Part shown: positions 7,899 to 13,990 of the stretch, piece by piece | Numbering within the stretch: the stretch's first letter is position 1 | Layout of the letters: each line of letters begins with the position of its first letter | Source of the DNA: Chloroflexota bacterium | GTDB lineage: Bacteria; Chloroflexota; Dehalococcoidia; Tepidiformales; Tepidiformaceae | Direction of reading: 5' to 3' | DNA length: 20,923 bases | Assembly (NCBI GenBank): GCA_963169135.1 | Contig: CAUJEQ010000065.1 | Coordinates: 1-20,923 of the forward strand | Notes under the pieces: generated by a model | What the model saw: only the letters and a program-made list of their open reading frames with translations | Told to the model about the DNA's origin: nothing | Database searches by the model: none | Made by a program: the position numbers and the translations under genes

Positions 7899-8608
7899 TG
7901 CCACGCCGGGTGGACACCGTTCCCGCTGAACGCTTTGCCCGGGCGGCGCTGGACGGGTTGATCGCGCTGGCCAGGAGGTACGCCCATCCCGTGGTTGGGC
8001 TGCCAACCGGCAAGACGCCGGTCGGACTCTATGGAGAGCTGGGGCAGCTGGCCGCCCAGGGGCAAGCCGATGTGCGGACGTGGCGGCCCTTTGCGATCGA
8101 CGAGTACGTGGGGATGCCGAACCACCCGTGTTCGAACCGGTCGTACTTTTCGCGGCATTGGAACCCGATTTCGGGAGCCGCGACGGTGGCGCAGTTCGAC
8201 CCGGAGGCCGCCGACCTGGAAGCGGAGGCAACGGCGTTCGCCAGACGGCTGGCCGGAGCCGGGGGACTCGACATCGCCGTGCTCGGCATCGGGCTGAACG
8301 GCCACCTGGCATTCAACGAGCCGGGGAGCGCCCGCAACAGCACCGCGCGGATTGTCACGCTGCATTCGGAGTCCCGTGCGAGTGCCGAAGCCTGCTGGGG
8401 CGACGACACCCCAACACGCGGGCTGACACTCGGGCTGGCGGAGTTGCTGGCTGCGCCGTCGGTGCTCCTGCTCGCAAACGGTGCGGCGAAAGCGGGAATC
8501 GTGGCGCGGGCATTGCGGGGCCCGATTTCGGCGGACTGCCCGGCATCATTTCTCCAGGAGCACCCGGACGTGACGGTCGTGCTGGATGAGGCCGCGGCCG
8601 CGGGGTGA
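7898..8608 (+). CDS. nagB: glucosamine-6-phosphate deaminase-like protein (NagB family)
   Basis: 236-residue sugar-phosphate isomerase/deaminase-fold protein. NagB converts glucosamine-6-phosphate to fructose-6-phosphate and ammonia in amino-sugar catabolism. Visible landmarks are the phosphate-binding LPTGKTP (35-41), the catalytic-base motif DEY (Asp68, in FAIDEYVGMP), GIGLNGHLAFNEPGS (131-144) with His136 and Glu141, and the C-terminal GAAKAGIVARALRGP then PASFLQEHPD block. The Asn in NGH (where the E. coli enzyme has Asp) occurs in Gram-positive NagB enzymes. Length matches the family. It starts at an ATG overlapping the preceding hydrolase stop (TGATG). The matching deacetylase gene nagA lies about 7.5 kb away on the same strand rather than next to it. 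A related 6-phosphogluconolactonase activity is less likely given the NagB-specific motifs. Confidence 0.87.
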   Translation: MPRRVDTVPAERFARAALDGLIALARRYAHPVVGLPTGKTPVGLYGELGQLAAQGQADVRTWRPFAIDEYVGMPNHPCSNRSYFSRHWNPISGAATVAQFDPEAADLEAEATAFARRLAGAGGLDIAVLGIGLNGHLAFNEPGSARNSTARIVTLHSESRASAEACWGDDTPTRGLTLGLAELLAAPSVLLLANGAAKAGIVARALRGPISADCPASFLQEHPDVTVVLDEAAAAG

Positions 8609-8665
8609 CCCATCTCGGACTGCTATCCGATCCGGCTCAGGGGGCGGACACTCGAGTATCACCGG

Positions 8666-8671
8666 TATAGT
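8666..8671 (+). promoter_or_regulatory. candidate -10 element for the HSL-family esterase
   Basis: TATAGT lies 27 nt before the ATG at 8699, matching five of six consensus bases. A -35-like CGGACA sits at 8645-8650, but with only a 15-bp spacer. The predicted transcript start near 8678 would give a 20-nt leader containing the GAGG ribosome site at 8690-8693. Confidence 0.45.
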
Positions 8672-8698
8672 CCGGCTCACGTCAATTTCGAGGTGCCC

Positions 8699-9634
8699 AT
8701 GGATCCCCAGGTCGAAGCCCTTCTCCAGATGATGGCCGCGCAGGCACAGGCCACCGGAGCGCCACAGATGTGGGAACTGCCTGCAGATGTCGCCCGTGCG
8801 AACGCGGATGTTGGGTTCGCCGCGTTCAACCAGCCGATGCCCGCAACGGTGGCGGTCGCCGAGAGGTCGATTCCCGGCCCGGCGGGCGAAATCCCGGTGA
8901 AGGTGTTCACTCCCCAGGGGAGCGGTCCATTCCCCATGCTCGTGTTCCTCCACGGCGGAGGATGGGTCTTCGGTTCTCCGGATACCCACGCGAAGCTGTG
9001 TGCGGAGTTCACCGAGGGTGCAGGAGCCGTGGTGGTAAGCGTGCACTACCGGTTGGCACCCGAACACCCCGCGCCCGCCCCATTGGACGACTGCGTAGCG
9101 GCCATCCGCTGGGCAGTCGAACACGCGAGCGAATTGAATGCCGACGGTTCGCGGTTCGCGGTGGGCGGCGACAGCGCGGGCGGAAACCTGACGGCCGCAT
9201 CCATGCTGCGACTGCGCGACGAAGGGGGGCCGAAGGCGCGGCTGCAGCTGTTGCTGTACGGCGCGTTCACGGCGAACAACGACCTACCTTCGGTGATCGA
9301 GAACGGAGAGGGGAAGATCCTGACGCGCCAGGCGATCCAATGGTTTTACAACCACTACCTTTCGGGCGGGGCCGACCCGGACGATCCGTACATCGCGCCA
9401 ATCAAGGGCGACCTCCGGGGCATGCCGCCCGCCTGCCTGATCGTGGGCTCGCTTGACCCGCTGCTGGATGACTCGAAACTCTTCGCGGAGGCGCTCGAAG
9501 CTGCGGGAGTCCCGGCAAAGCTGAGCGTGTACCCGGACCAGCCGCACCTGTTCCTGCAGCTCTCTGCCTTCCTCGACGCAGGGAAAAGGGGCGTGGCGGA
9601 GGCATGCGAGGCGCTTCGAGACGCGCTCAAGTAG
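8699..9634 (+). CDS. alpha/beta hydrolase, hormone-sensitive-lipase (family IV) esterase
   Basis: 311-residue carboxylesterase/lipase-like enzyme. The diagnostic HGGG oxyanion motif is at 85-88, followed by YRLAPEHPAPAPLDD (117-131), the nucleophile motif GDSAGG (Ser159), the acid Asp253 (GSLDPLLDDS) and the base His283 (DQPHLFLQL). This order and spacing are those of bacterial HSL-family esterases acting on short to medium acyl esters. No signal peptide is visible, so it should be cytoplasmic. The ATG at 8699 has GAGG 5 nt upstream; the in-frame GTG at 8693 overlaps that site and is rejected. It has its own candidate promoter. It ends one base before the stop codon of the convergent MFS gene. 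Substrate is unknown; C-C hydrolase or amidase activity is possible but less typical. Confidence 0.93.
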   Translation: MDPQVEALLQMMAAQAQATGAPQMWELPADVARANADVGFAAFNQPMPATVAVAERSIPGPAGEIPVKVFTPQGSGPFPMLVFLHGGGWVFGSPDTHAKLCAEFTEGAGAVVVSVHYRLAPEHPAPAPLDDCVAAIRWAVEHASELNADGSRFAVGGDSAGGNLTAASMLRLRDEGGPKARLQLLLYGAFTANNDLPSVIENGEGKILTRQAIQWFYNHYLSGGADPDDPYIAPIKGDLRGMPPACLIVGSLDPLLDDSKLFAEALEAAGVPAKLSVYPDQPHLFLQLSAFLDAGKRGVAEACEALRDALK

Positions 9635-9635
9635 C

Positions 9636-10865
9636 TCAGGCGGCCTCGGCCGGAGCCACGGCCGGCTCCGGCGCGGGATGAAGGACGTAGGCCCTGCGCC
9701 AGAGCACATAGAGCCCCGGCATCACGACGGCGAAGAACACGGTCACGAAGGCGAACGCCGCCTGGATCGATACATCGTCGGTGATGAAGCCGATGATCGG
9801 CTCGAAGAAGGCGAGTTCTACGCTGAGGACGAGTGCCGACATGCTGAGGACGGTGGCCCGCCTGTCGCTCGGCGTCTGCTCGTTGATATAGCTATCCATG
9901 GTGGGGCGGACGAGTCCCTGGATGAGCGCGGGTAAGGCGAAGAACGCGAAGGCGGGCTGGATATCAAAAGCGGCGAGCCCCAGGAACGCCAGGATCATCC
10001 CGCCGCAGGCGGCCGCGATGATCTTCGGGCGGCCGGCCCGGGCGACGACGCGGTAGGCGACGATCGCCGCGACTACCGCGAAGATCCGAAGCGGCGCCTG
10101 GTAGAGGCCGAAGAGGCCGGTCGCGACCTCATGCTTGATGAGGAAGGGCTGGACGAGGACCACCGGGGCAAATGCCGCCATCATCAGGACCGAGCTCATG
10201 AGCACGGAATAGCGCACCTGCGGGGTTTGCCAGGCGTAGGCCACGCCGTCGCGGAGATGCTCGATGTAGCGGCGGGACTCGTGGGCGACGTGGGGCTCGG
10301 TCATGGCGAGGGCAACGAAGAAGGCGAGGACGGGTCCGACGAAACTGACCTGCACCGTGAACGCGAGGCTCGTGAGGGTCGCCAGCAGGCCGCCCAGGAT
10401 CACGCCGGTCGTGCTCGCAGTGATCGAGACGGCGAACCCGCGACCGGCGATCTTCGAAAATGTGGACTCGAGCCCGGCCTGCTTCAGGGAGTCGTACACG
10501 AGGGCCTGGTCGGCACCGCTGCGGCAGGCCCCGGCAATGGCCCAGAGCATGTAGTCGGCGAAGAGCATCCAGTAGTTTGTGGTGAAGCCGAAGCCGAGGA
10601 TCGTGAGCGCGTAGACCGCGGCCCCGAGTGCGAGCACGCGACTGTGGCCGACGCGGTCAGCGAGCGCGCCGAAAGGGGCCTCGAGGCTGGCCATGACGAG
10701 CCAGAAAGGCATGTCCATCAGGAGGATGTACTTGAGTTCGAGCTCGCGGACGGCGGTGAGGTACTTTATCCAGATGCCGATCCAGAAGCCGAACTCCATG
10801 AGGAAGAGGAACGCGTAGTAGAGGCGTACGTTCCGATGGGCGACGGCTTCGGGGTCCCGGGGCAT
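9636..10865 (-). CDS. major facilitator superfamily transporter
   Basis: 409-residue integral membrane transporter with about 12 hydrophobic segments, beginning at YYAFLFLMEFGFWIGIWI and ending near FVTVFFAVVMPGLYVLW. The loop after the second helix reads APFGALADRVGHSRVL, the MFS motif A (G-x3-D-R-x-G-x-x). A second conserved motif, GLVRPTMDSYINEQTPSDRRAT, sits in the later half and is typical of drug- or metabolite-type MFS proteins. The C-terminus is a short Ala/Pro/Glu-rich tail. The ATG at 10865 is kept because the first helix follows closely, but no strong ribosome site is visible. The substrate cannot be predicted. It is convergent with the esterase, with one base between the stop codons, and downstream of the Yip1-type gene on the same strand, separated by a hairpin. 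Confidence 0.9.
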   Translation of the reverse strand: MPRDPEAVAHRNVRLYYAFLFLMEFGFWIGIWIKYLTAVRELELKYILLMDMPFWLVMASLEAPFGALADRVGHSRVLALGAAVYALTILGFGFTTNYWMLFADYMLWAIAGACRSGADQALVYDSLKQAGLESTFSKIAGRGFAVSITASTTGVILGGLLATLTSLAFTVQVSFVGPVLAFFVALAMTEPHVAHESRRYIEHLRDGVAYAWQTPQVRYSVLMSSVLMMAAFAPVVLVQPFLIKHEVATGLFGLYQAPLRIFAVVAAIVAYRVVARAGRPKIIAAACGGMILAFLGLAAFDIQPAFAFFALPALIQGLVRPTMDSYINEQTPSDRRATVLSMSALVLSVELAFFEPIIGFITDDVSIQAAFAFVTVFFAVVMPGLYVLWRRAYVLHPAPEPAVAPAEAA

Positions 10866-10945
10866 GAGCCGGTAGCCTAGGGCATCTGCCGGTTGTAGCC
10901 ATCATCTAATCGACGTAATCGTGGTGAAGTGCGTCACATGCAGGC

Positions 10946-10970
10946 GCCAGGCCTCGACTGGAGGCCTGGC
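10946..10970 (-). terminator. 10-bp hairpin between the Yip1-type and MFS genes, possible terminator
   Basis: GCCAGGCCTC (10946-10955) pairs with GAGGCCTGGC (10961-10970) around a GACTG loop. It lies 30 nt beyond the Yip1-type stop codon on the minus strand. No U-tract follows, so termination is only a possibility. The surrounding 134 nt hold no gene. Confidence 0.45.
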
Positions 10971-10999
10971 TGCCACGAGCGAGTGCGCCAAGCGGGATG

Positions 11000-11593
11000 C
11001 TAGACGCTGGGAATCCAGTTGAAGATGCCGGCGCCGATGGGCGCATCGGGGAAGTCGTTCGATGTAGCGACGATCCCGAGGACGAGCACCATAACGGTCA
11101 GCCCGACGGTGTTGGCGATGACGACCTGGGTCGAATCGGCGCTGGTAACCGACTGGACCGCGTAGATAGCCATCACGAAGACGAGCACCAGCGGCACGAT
11201 CGCGAAGACGGGGTGCAGGACCGGGATGAACATCAGCAGCGAGAGAGCGAACGGAATCGCCGCATAGCCCATTGTGCGGAAGAGGGCCTGCAAATCGGCC
11301 GTCGCCTTGAATACCTGCACCAGCATCACGTAGGCCAGCAGTACCCACACCGCGTACATCGCGGCGAGAAAGATCCCACCGAGAATGAAGGTGTTGAGGA
11401 AGAGGCTGTCGGGTGTGAAGTCAAAGTTGAACTGCCACCAGAGGAACGAGCCCAGGCCAGCCAGCAGGGCACTGACGCCAGCCACGATGAGCGCCGGGAC
11501 AAGTTCGGCGGGGTCGTCCCGAACCTCGTCGAACACGGTGGTATCCAGCTTTGCGAGCCGGATGATGCGGTTGATAATGACGTTGGGGTCCAT
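11000..11593 (-). CDS. Yip1-family integral membrane protein
   Basis: 197-residue membrane protein with the layout of the Yip1/YIP1 domain (PF04893-like). A short amphipathic N-terminus (MDPNVIINRIIRLAKLDTTV) is followed by EVRDDPAELVPALIVAGVSA and about five hydrophobic segments (about 34-54, 66-95, 108-121, 125-147, 155-176). A charged, conserved-looking turn (KATADLQALFRTMGYAAIP) sits between helices. Bacterial Yip1 proteins have no established biochemical role. The ATG at 11593 has a strong AGGAGG site, and a promoter and palindrome lie upstream. It is followed by a hairpin and then the MFS gene. It does not overlap or touch its neighbours, so it is probably monocistronic. Confidence 0.8.
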   Translation of the reverse strand: MDPNVIINRIIRLAKLDTTVFDEVRDDPAELVPALIVAGVSALLAGLGSFLWWQFNFDFTPDSLFLNTFILGGIFLAAMYAVWVLLAYVMLVQVFKATADLQALFRTMGYAAIPFALSLLMFIPVLHPVFAIVPLVLVFVMAIYAVQSVTSADSTQVVIANTVGLTVMVLVLGIVATSNDFPDAPIGAGIFNWIPSV

Positions 11594-11621
11594 GCTGCCT
11601 CCTGCATGCGTCCCCGGGCAT

Positions 11622-11637
11622 GGTGAGCCTGCTCACC
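11622..11637. repeat. palindrome in the leader of the Yip1-type gene, possible operator
   Basis: GGTGAGC (11622-11628) and GCTCACC (11631-11637) form a perfect 7-bp inverted repeat with a CT centre. It lies downstream of the predicted start of transcription and upstream of the AGGAGG ribosome site, so it could act as a DNA operator or as an RNA hairpin. Confidence 0.5.
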
Positions 11638-11665
11638 TGGGTAGAAGTGCCCGGCGGTCGGCGGC

Positions 11666-11695
11666 ACTATAGCACGCAATGCAAGAAACAGTGAA
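11666..11695 (-). promoter_or_regulatory. predicted extended -10 promoter for the Yip1-type gene
   Basis: On the minus strand TGCTATAGT (extended -10, hexamer 11666-11671) is preceded by TTCACT (11690-11695), with an 18-bp spacer. The predicted transcript begins near 11659, giving a leader of about 65 nt. It also sits just downstream of the rsmG stop. Confidence 0.6.
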
Positions 11696-11715
11696 CTGCC
11701 TACTCGCTTATGCTT

Positions 11716-12426
11716 TTACAACGGTCGTTTGCCGGGGAGGCCGGCGCGGCGCGGAAACTTCTCGGGAGTTGGCCCTACCTTCTCCACGATGACGACCATG
11801 CCCGAGTCGCTCACTTCGGGCCGCATGGGAACTGTCGCGCGGTGCGCGCAGTTGAGTTCGCCCAGCGCACGAGCGGCTTCTTCGACCTCCGCCTCGGCTC
11901 CACTGCCTTTGGGAAGCGCAATCCAGCCGCCGGTTCGGGCCAGGGGCGCCGTGTATTCCAGGAGCTCGCGAAGCTCGGCGACAGCGCGGGCCGTGACGAG
12001 GGCACAGCTCTCGCGGAGCGTGCCCCGGCCAGCATCCTCTGCCCGCTCGGCGAGGATGCGCACGTTCACGAGATCGAGCTCGGCGGCCATCGCCTCAAGG
12101 AGGCGGGCGCGTTTCTGGAGTGGTTCAACGAGCGTGACCGGCGCGGCGGGAATGAGGATGGCAACCACAAGCCCGGGGTATCCGCCGCCGGTGCCAACGT
12201 CGGCGTATGGCTCACAGGTGTCCGTAAAGCACCGGGCGATACGGAGCAGCTCGAGGCTTTCGGCGTACTGGCGGCGAACGACATTCGCACCAGTGACAGA
12301 AGTGACCCGCGTGTGCTTTGCAGCTTGTTCAACAAGCGTGGCGTGACGCTGGAGGAGCGGCAGCCAGCGCTCGGGATTGGCGAACGAAGGAAACAGACCG
12401 GGCAGGTCCTCCCACGAGAGTTTCAC
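11716..12426 (-). CDS. rsmG: 16S rRNA (guanine-N7)-methyltransferase RsmG (GidB)
   Basis: SAM-dependent methyltransferase that modifies G527 (E. coli numbering) of 16S rRNA in the 30S subunit. The 236-residue protein shows the RsmG signature: HTRVTSVTG near 38-46, the SAM-binding DVGTGGGYPGL (76-86), VTLVEPLQKRARLLEA (97-112), and the VTARAVAELRELLEY plus LPKGS segments. Other bacteria usually have DVGSGAGFPG in the SAM loop, so the GGGYPG version is a mild variant. The GTG at 12426 has AGGAA a few nt upstream; a longer reading frame extending into the divergent gene is rejected. The neighbourhood is unusual, since rsmG often sits by mnmG or parAB, while here it is divergent from a GreA-type gene. 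Confidence 0.92.
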   Translation of the reverse strand: MKLSWEDLPGLFPSFANPERWLPLLQRHATLVEQAAKHTRVTSVTGANVVRRQYAESLELLRIARCFTDTCEPYADVGTGGGYPGLVVAILIPAAPVTLVEPLQKRARLLEAMAAELDLVNVRILAERAEDAGRGTLRESCALVTARAVAELRELLEYTAPLARTGGWIALPKGSGAEAEVEEAARALGELNCAHRATVPMRPEVSDSGMVVIVEKVGPTPEKFPRRAGLPGKRPL

Positions 12427-12442
12427 GCGATTCCTCGGCGCA

Positions 12443-12456
12443 CGATCACGTGATCG
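12443..12456. promoter_or_regulatory. 14-bp perfect palindrome between rsmG and the GreA-type gene
   Basis: CGATCACGTGATCG is a perfect palindrome in the 46-nt gap between the divergent rsmG (start 12426) and greA-like (start 12473) genes. It ends two bases before the extended -10 candidate of the latter, so a protein bound here would cover the promoter spacer. Confidence 0.5.
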
Positions 12457-12457
12457 A

Positions 12458-12466
12458 TGGTACAGT
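12458..12466 (+). promoter_or_regulatory. extended -10 candidate giving a leaderless or very short-leader mRNA
   Basis: TGGTACAGT has the TGn-TAnnnT pattern and ends 6 nt before the ATG at 12473, placing the expected transcript start at or next to the start codon. The same TGGTACnnTGAGA context precedes the cysteine desulfurase start at 18191. Confidence 0.4.
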
Positions 12467-12472
12467 GAGAGC

Positions 12473-13312
12473 ATGACGAACGAATCCCGGGGTGCACCGG
12501 CGGTGCAGATCACCCTCGGCGACGCCCTCAACGAGTACATCAGCACCCTGAAACCCGAACAGCGGCACGCCTACGAAGCGTTCGTGCGCAAGTACGTCGA
12601 ATATGCTGGCGCCCACGTTGCAGTAGGCGATCTCACGGGGAGCCGCGTCGAGAGCTACGCCGAAGTCAGCATCAAGCACACCGACCCGAACGCAGACAAG
12701 CGGGTGGCGGCCCTCAAGGCCTGGTTCCAGTTCCTGAAGAAGAAGAACTACGCGCAGCAGAATTTCGGAGTGCACATCCGCATCCGCAAGCCGGCGAGTT
12801 CCCGCGCCGGCAATCGCGGCACGGCGGTCCGCATCGAAGAGCCGCCGATCGAGATGACCGCCGAAGGGATCGAAGACCTGAAGCGAGAGCTCGCCGAACT
12901 CGAAGGCCAGGTCCCGGAGATGGTGCGCGCAATCGAGCAGGCGCGCTCGGACGGAGATCTTCGAGAAAACGCCCCCTACCACGCAGCCCGCGAGGCACTT
13001 GCGTTTTCGGATAACCGCAAGAAGCGGATCGAGGCCGCGCTCAAGCGAGCGGTGGTCGTGGACCGTTCGCAAAAGGAATCCGATGTGACGGCTGTCGGTT
13101 CGACGGTTACGGTGACGTACCTCGACAAGGGGTTCCAGATTTCGTACCAGCTGGTTGGCGCGCGAGAGGCCAATGCCACGGACCGGAAGATCTCGGTCGA
13201 ATCGCCGGTCGGTAAAGTGTTGCTGGGCCGACGCATCGGCGAGGAAGTCGAAGTCACGGCGCCCCAGGGTGTCATGCGGTATCGCATCGACGCGATTGCC
13301 CACGACCTGTAA
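12473..13312 (+). CDS. GreA-type transcript cleavage factor with integrase-like N-terminal extension
   Basis: 279-residue protein in two parts. Residues about 128-279 are a full GreA: the coiled coil starts MTAEGIEDLKRELAELEG. The tip is GDLRENAPYHAARE with the acidic Asp162 and Glu165 that stimulate RNA cleavage in stalled RNA polymerase. The FKBP-like C-terminal domain has VGSTVTVTYLD and SVESPVGKVLLGRRIGEEVEV. Residues 1-125 are extra. They include a helical segment (12-107: LGDALNEYISTLKPEQRHAY, then DKRVAALKAWFQFLKKKNYA) that resembles the core-binding (SAM-like) domain of tyrosine recombinases, then a basic RKPASSRAGNRG linker. Canonical GreA is about 158 residues. No recombinase catalytic domain is present. 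The ATG at 12473 may be leaderless. Function as a Gre factor is well supported; the role of the extension is unknown. Confidence 0.9.
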   Translation: MTNESRGAPAVQITLGDALNEYISTLKPEQRHAYEAFVRKYVEYAGAHVAVGDLTGSRVESYAEVSIKHTDPNADKRVAALKAWFQFLKKKNYAQQNFGVHIRIRKPASSRAGNRGTAVRIEEPPIEMTAEGIEDLKRELAELEGQVPEMVRAIEQARSDGDLRENAPYHAAREALAFSDNRKKRIEAALKRAVVVDRSQKESDVTAVGSTVTVTYLDKGFQISYQLVGAREANATDRKISVESPVGKVLLGRRIGEEVEVTAPQGVMRYRIDAIAHDL

Positions 13313-13491
13313 GACTCAACACGAAGCATGTGCTGCAAGACCGATCCTGCCGTAATTACGGTCAGAGGGCGTTGGCTTGCAGGGCCTCCGGGTCCGGGAT
13401 GGAGGGGCGCTCCGTTCCGGGGTGCGGGATTCCCCTGATACGGAACGCAGATGCTACTCGCCATACTCCCTCGCATCAGGAGGGAACGGCC
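13313..13491. other. 179-nt intergenic region with several hairpins
   Basis: No gene is seen. It holds the palindrome CCGTAATTACGG (13350-13361) and an imperfect long hairpin pairing CCGTTCCGGGG (13412-13422) with CCCC (13432-13435) and CGGAACG (13441-13447) around an internal loop. A small hairpin covering the next gene's ribosome site (listed separately) completes it. Together they could form a structured leader for the zinc-ribbon gene at 13492, or the palindromes could be operators or a weak terminator for the GreA-type gene. Confidence 0.4.
13467..13485 (+). promoter_or_regulatory. hairpin masking the Shine-Dalgarno of the zinc-ribbon gene
   Basis: TCCCTC (13467-13472) pairs with GAGGGA (13480-13485) around a 7-nt loop. 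The 3' arm overlaps the AGGAGG ribosome site (13478-13483 region) of the ATG at 13492, so folding would limit ribosome access. Confidence 0.4.
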
Positions 13492-13767
13492 ATGCTCGTC
13501 ATCGGTGACGTGAAGTGCTTGCATTGCGGATGGGTGACAGGCTGCTGGGTCGGCCCCAAGGGCGCGCCGCTGACCGTGTCTGGCTTGAGGGATGAATCCG
13601 GGGCGCACGCGGCCGGGCCGGAGGAGTTGATCCGGTGCGGACGGTGCGAGGGCCCGGTGTTCCTGGATGACGCGAGCCTCGTGACCTCGACGTACCGATT
13701 GCGGCGGATCCGGCGCCTGCGGGAACAGATAGCGGCACTCGACGCAGAGCGGACCCGGGCAGCCTGA
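13492..13767 (+). CDS. small zinc-ribbon protein of unknown function
   Basis: 91-residue protein not recognised as a named family. It has two CxxC knuckles, Cys9/Cys12 (VKCLHCGW) and Cys49/Cys52 (IRCGRCEG), spaced as in a zinc ribbon. An additional Cys18 is present. A basic/leucine helical tail follows (YRLRRIRRLREQIAALDAER). The ATG at 13492 has a strong AGGAGG site, and coding-like codon use supports expression. It is convergent with a second, even smaller zinc-ribbon gene. Such proteins can bind nucleic acid or another protein, but nothing here says which. Confidence 0.7.
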   Translation: MLVIGDVKCLHCGWVTGCWVGPKGAPLTVSGLRDESGAHAAGPEELIRCGRCEGPVFLDDASLVTSTYRLRRIRRLREQIAALDAERTRAA

Positions 13768-13780
13768 CCTCAGCGGCCGG

Positions 13781-13900
13781 CTAACAACAGTCGTCTTTGT
13801 AACCGCAACGCCGGCACACGGCGAGGCGCGACCCCTTGATATCGGCGAGGACACCGTCGCAACGGACACAACGCTGGATGGGGATCGTCCCGGTTGCCAC
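13781..13900 (-). CDS. 39-residue zinc-ribbon microprotein
   Basis: A very short reading frame with a dense cysteine pattern: Cys11/Cys14 (QRCVRCDG), Cys29/Cys32 (AVCRRCGY) and a terminal Cys-Cys (38-39, KDDCC). The two CxxC pairs 15 residues apart, each followed by a small turn, are the classical rubredoxin-like zinc ribbon. The GTG at 13900 has no clear ribosome site. A minus-strand TTGACA (13931-13936) lies about 30 nt upstream, so a leaderless transcript is conceivable. The pattern is unlikely by chance in the shadow of nothing else, since no gene lies on the other strand here. It faces the 91-residue zinc-ribbon gene, 13 nt away. The family is not recognised; start is uncertain. Confidence 0.6.
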   Translation of the reverse strand: MATGTIPIQRCVRCDGVLADIKGSRLAVCRRCGYKDDCC

Positions 13901-13927
13901 TGCGCGTATTGCGCCACGAGCGGGGGG

Positions 13928-13963
13928 CCTTGTCAAGCACAATGGATAAACCGCTTGACAAGG
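13928..13963. repeat. perfect 11-bp inverted repeat carrying two outward-facing -35 boxes
   Basis: CCTTGTCAAGC (13928-13938) and GCTTGACAAGG (13953-13963) are exact inverted copies separated by 14 nt. Each arm contains a consensus TTGACA, one reading right (13955-13960) and one reading left (13936 to 13931). It is placed between the 39-residue zinc-ribbon gene and the candidate RNA, as expected of a shared divergent promoter and/or a dimer-binding operator. Confidence 0.7.
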
Positions 13964-13984
13964 TTAGCATTTAGACCATAGATT
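13955..13984 (+). promoter_or_regulatory. predicted sigma-70-type promoter for a small RNA
   Basis: Consensus TTGACA (13955-13960), an 18-bp spacer and TAGATT (13979-13984, four of six matches). The predicted start is close to 13991, three bases before the first base-paired segment of the candidate RNA. Confidence 0.6.
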
Positions 13985-13990
13985 CCTGCA

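Noticed and set aside
6858..8312. Minus-strand open frame of about 480 codons under the hydrolase and nagB genes
   Set aside because: Spans an operon of overlapping plus-strand genes with intact catalytic motifs; no motifs of its own.
12976..13917. Minus-strand 313-codon open frame covering the small zinc-ribbon genes
   Set aside because: Runs antisense to the GreA-type and 91-residue genes and has no motif; the real minus-strand signal is the 39-codon cysteine-rich frame in another phase.
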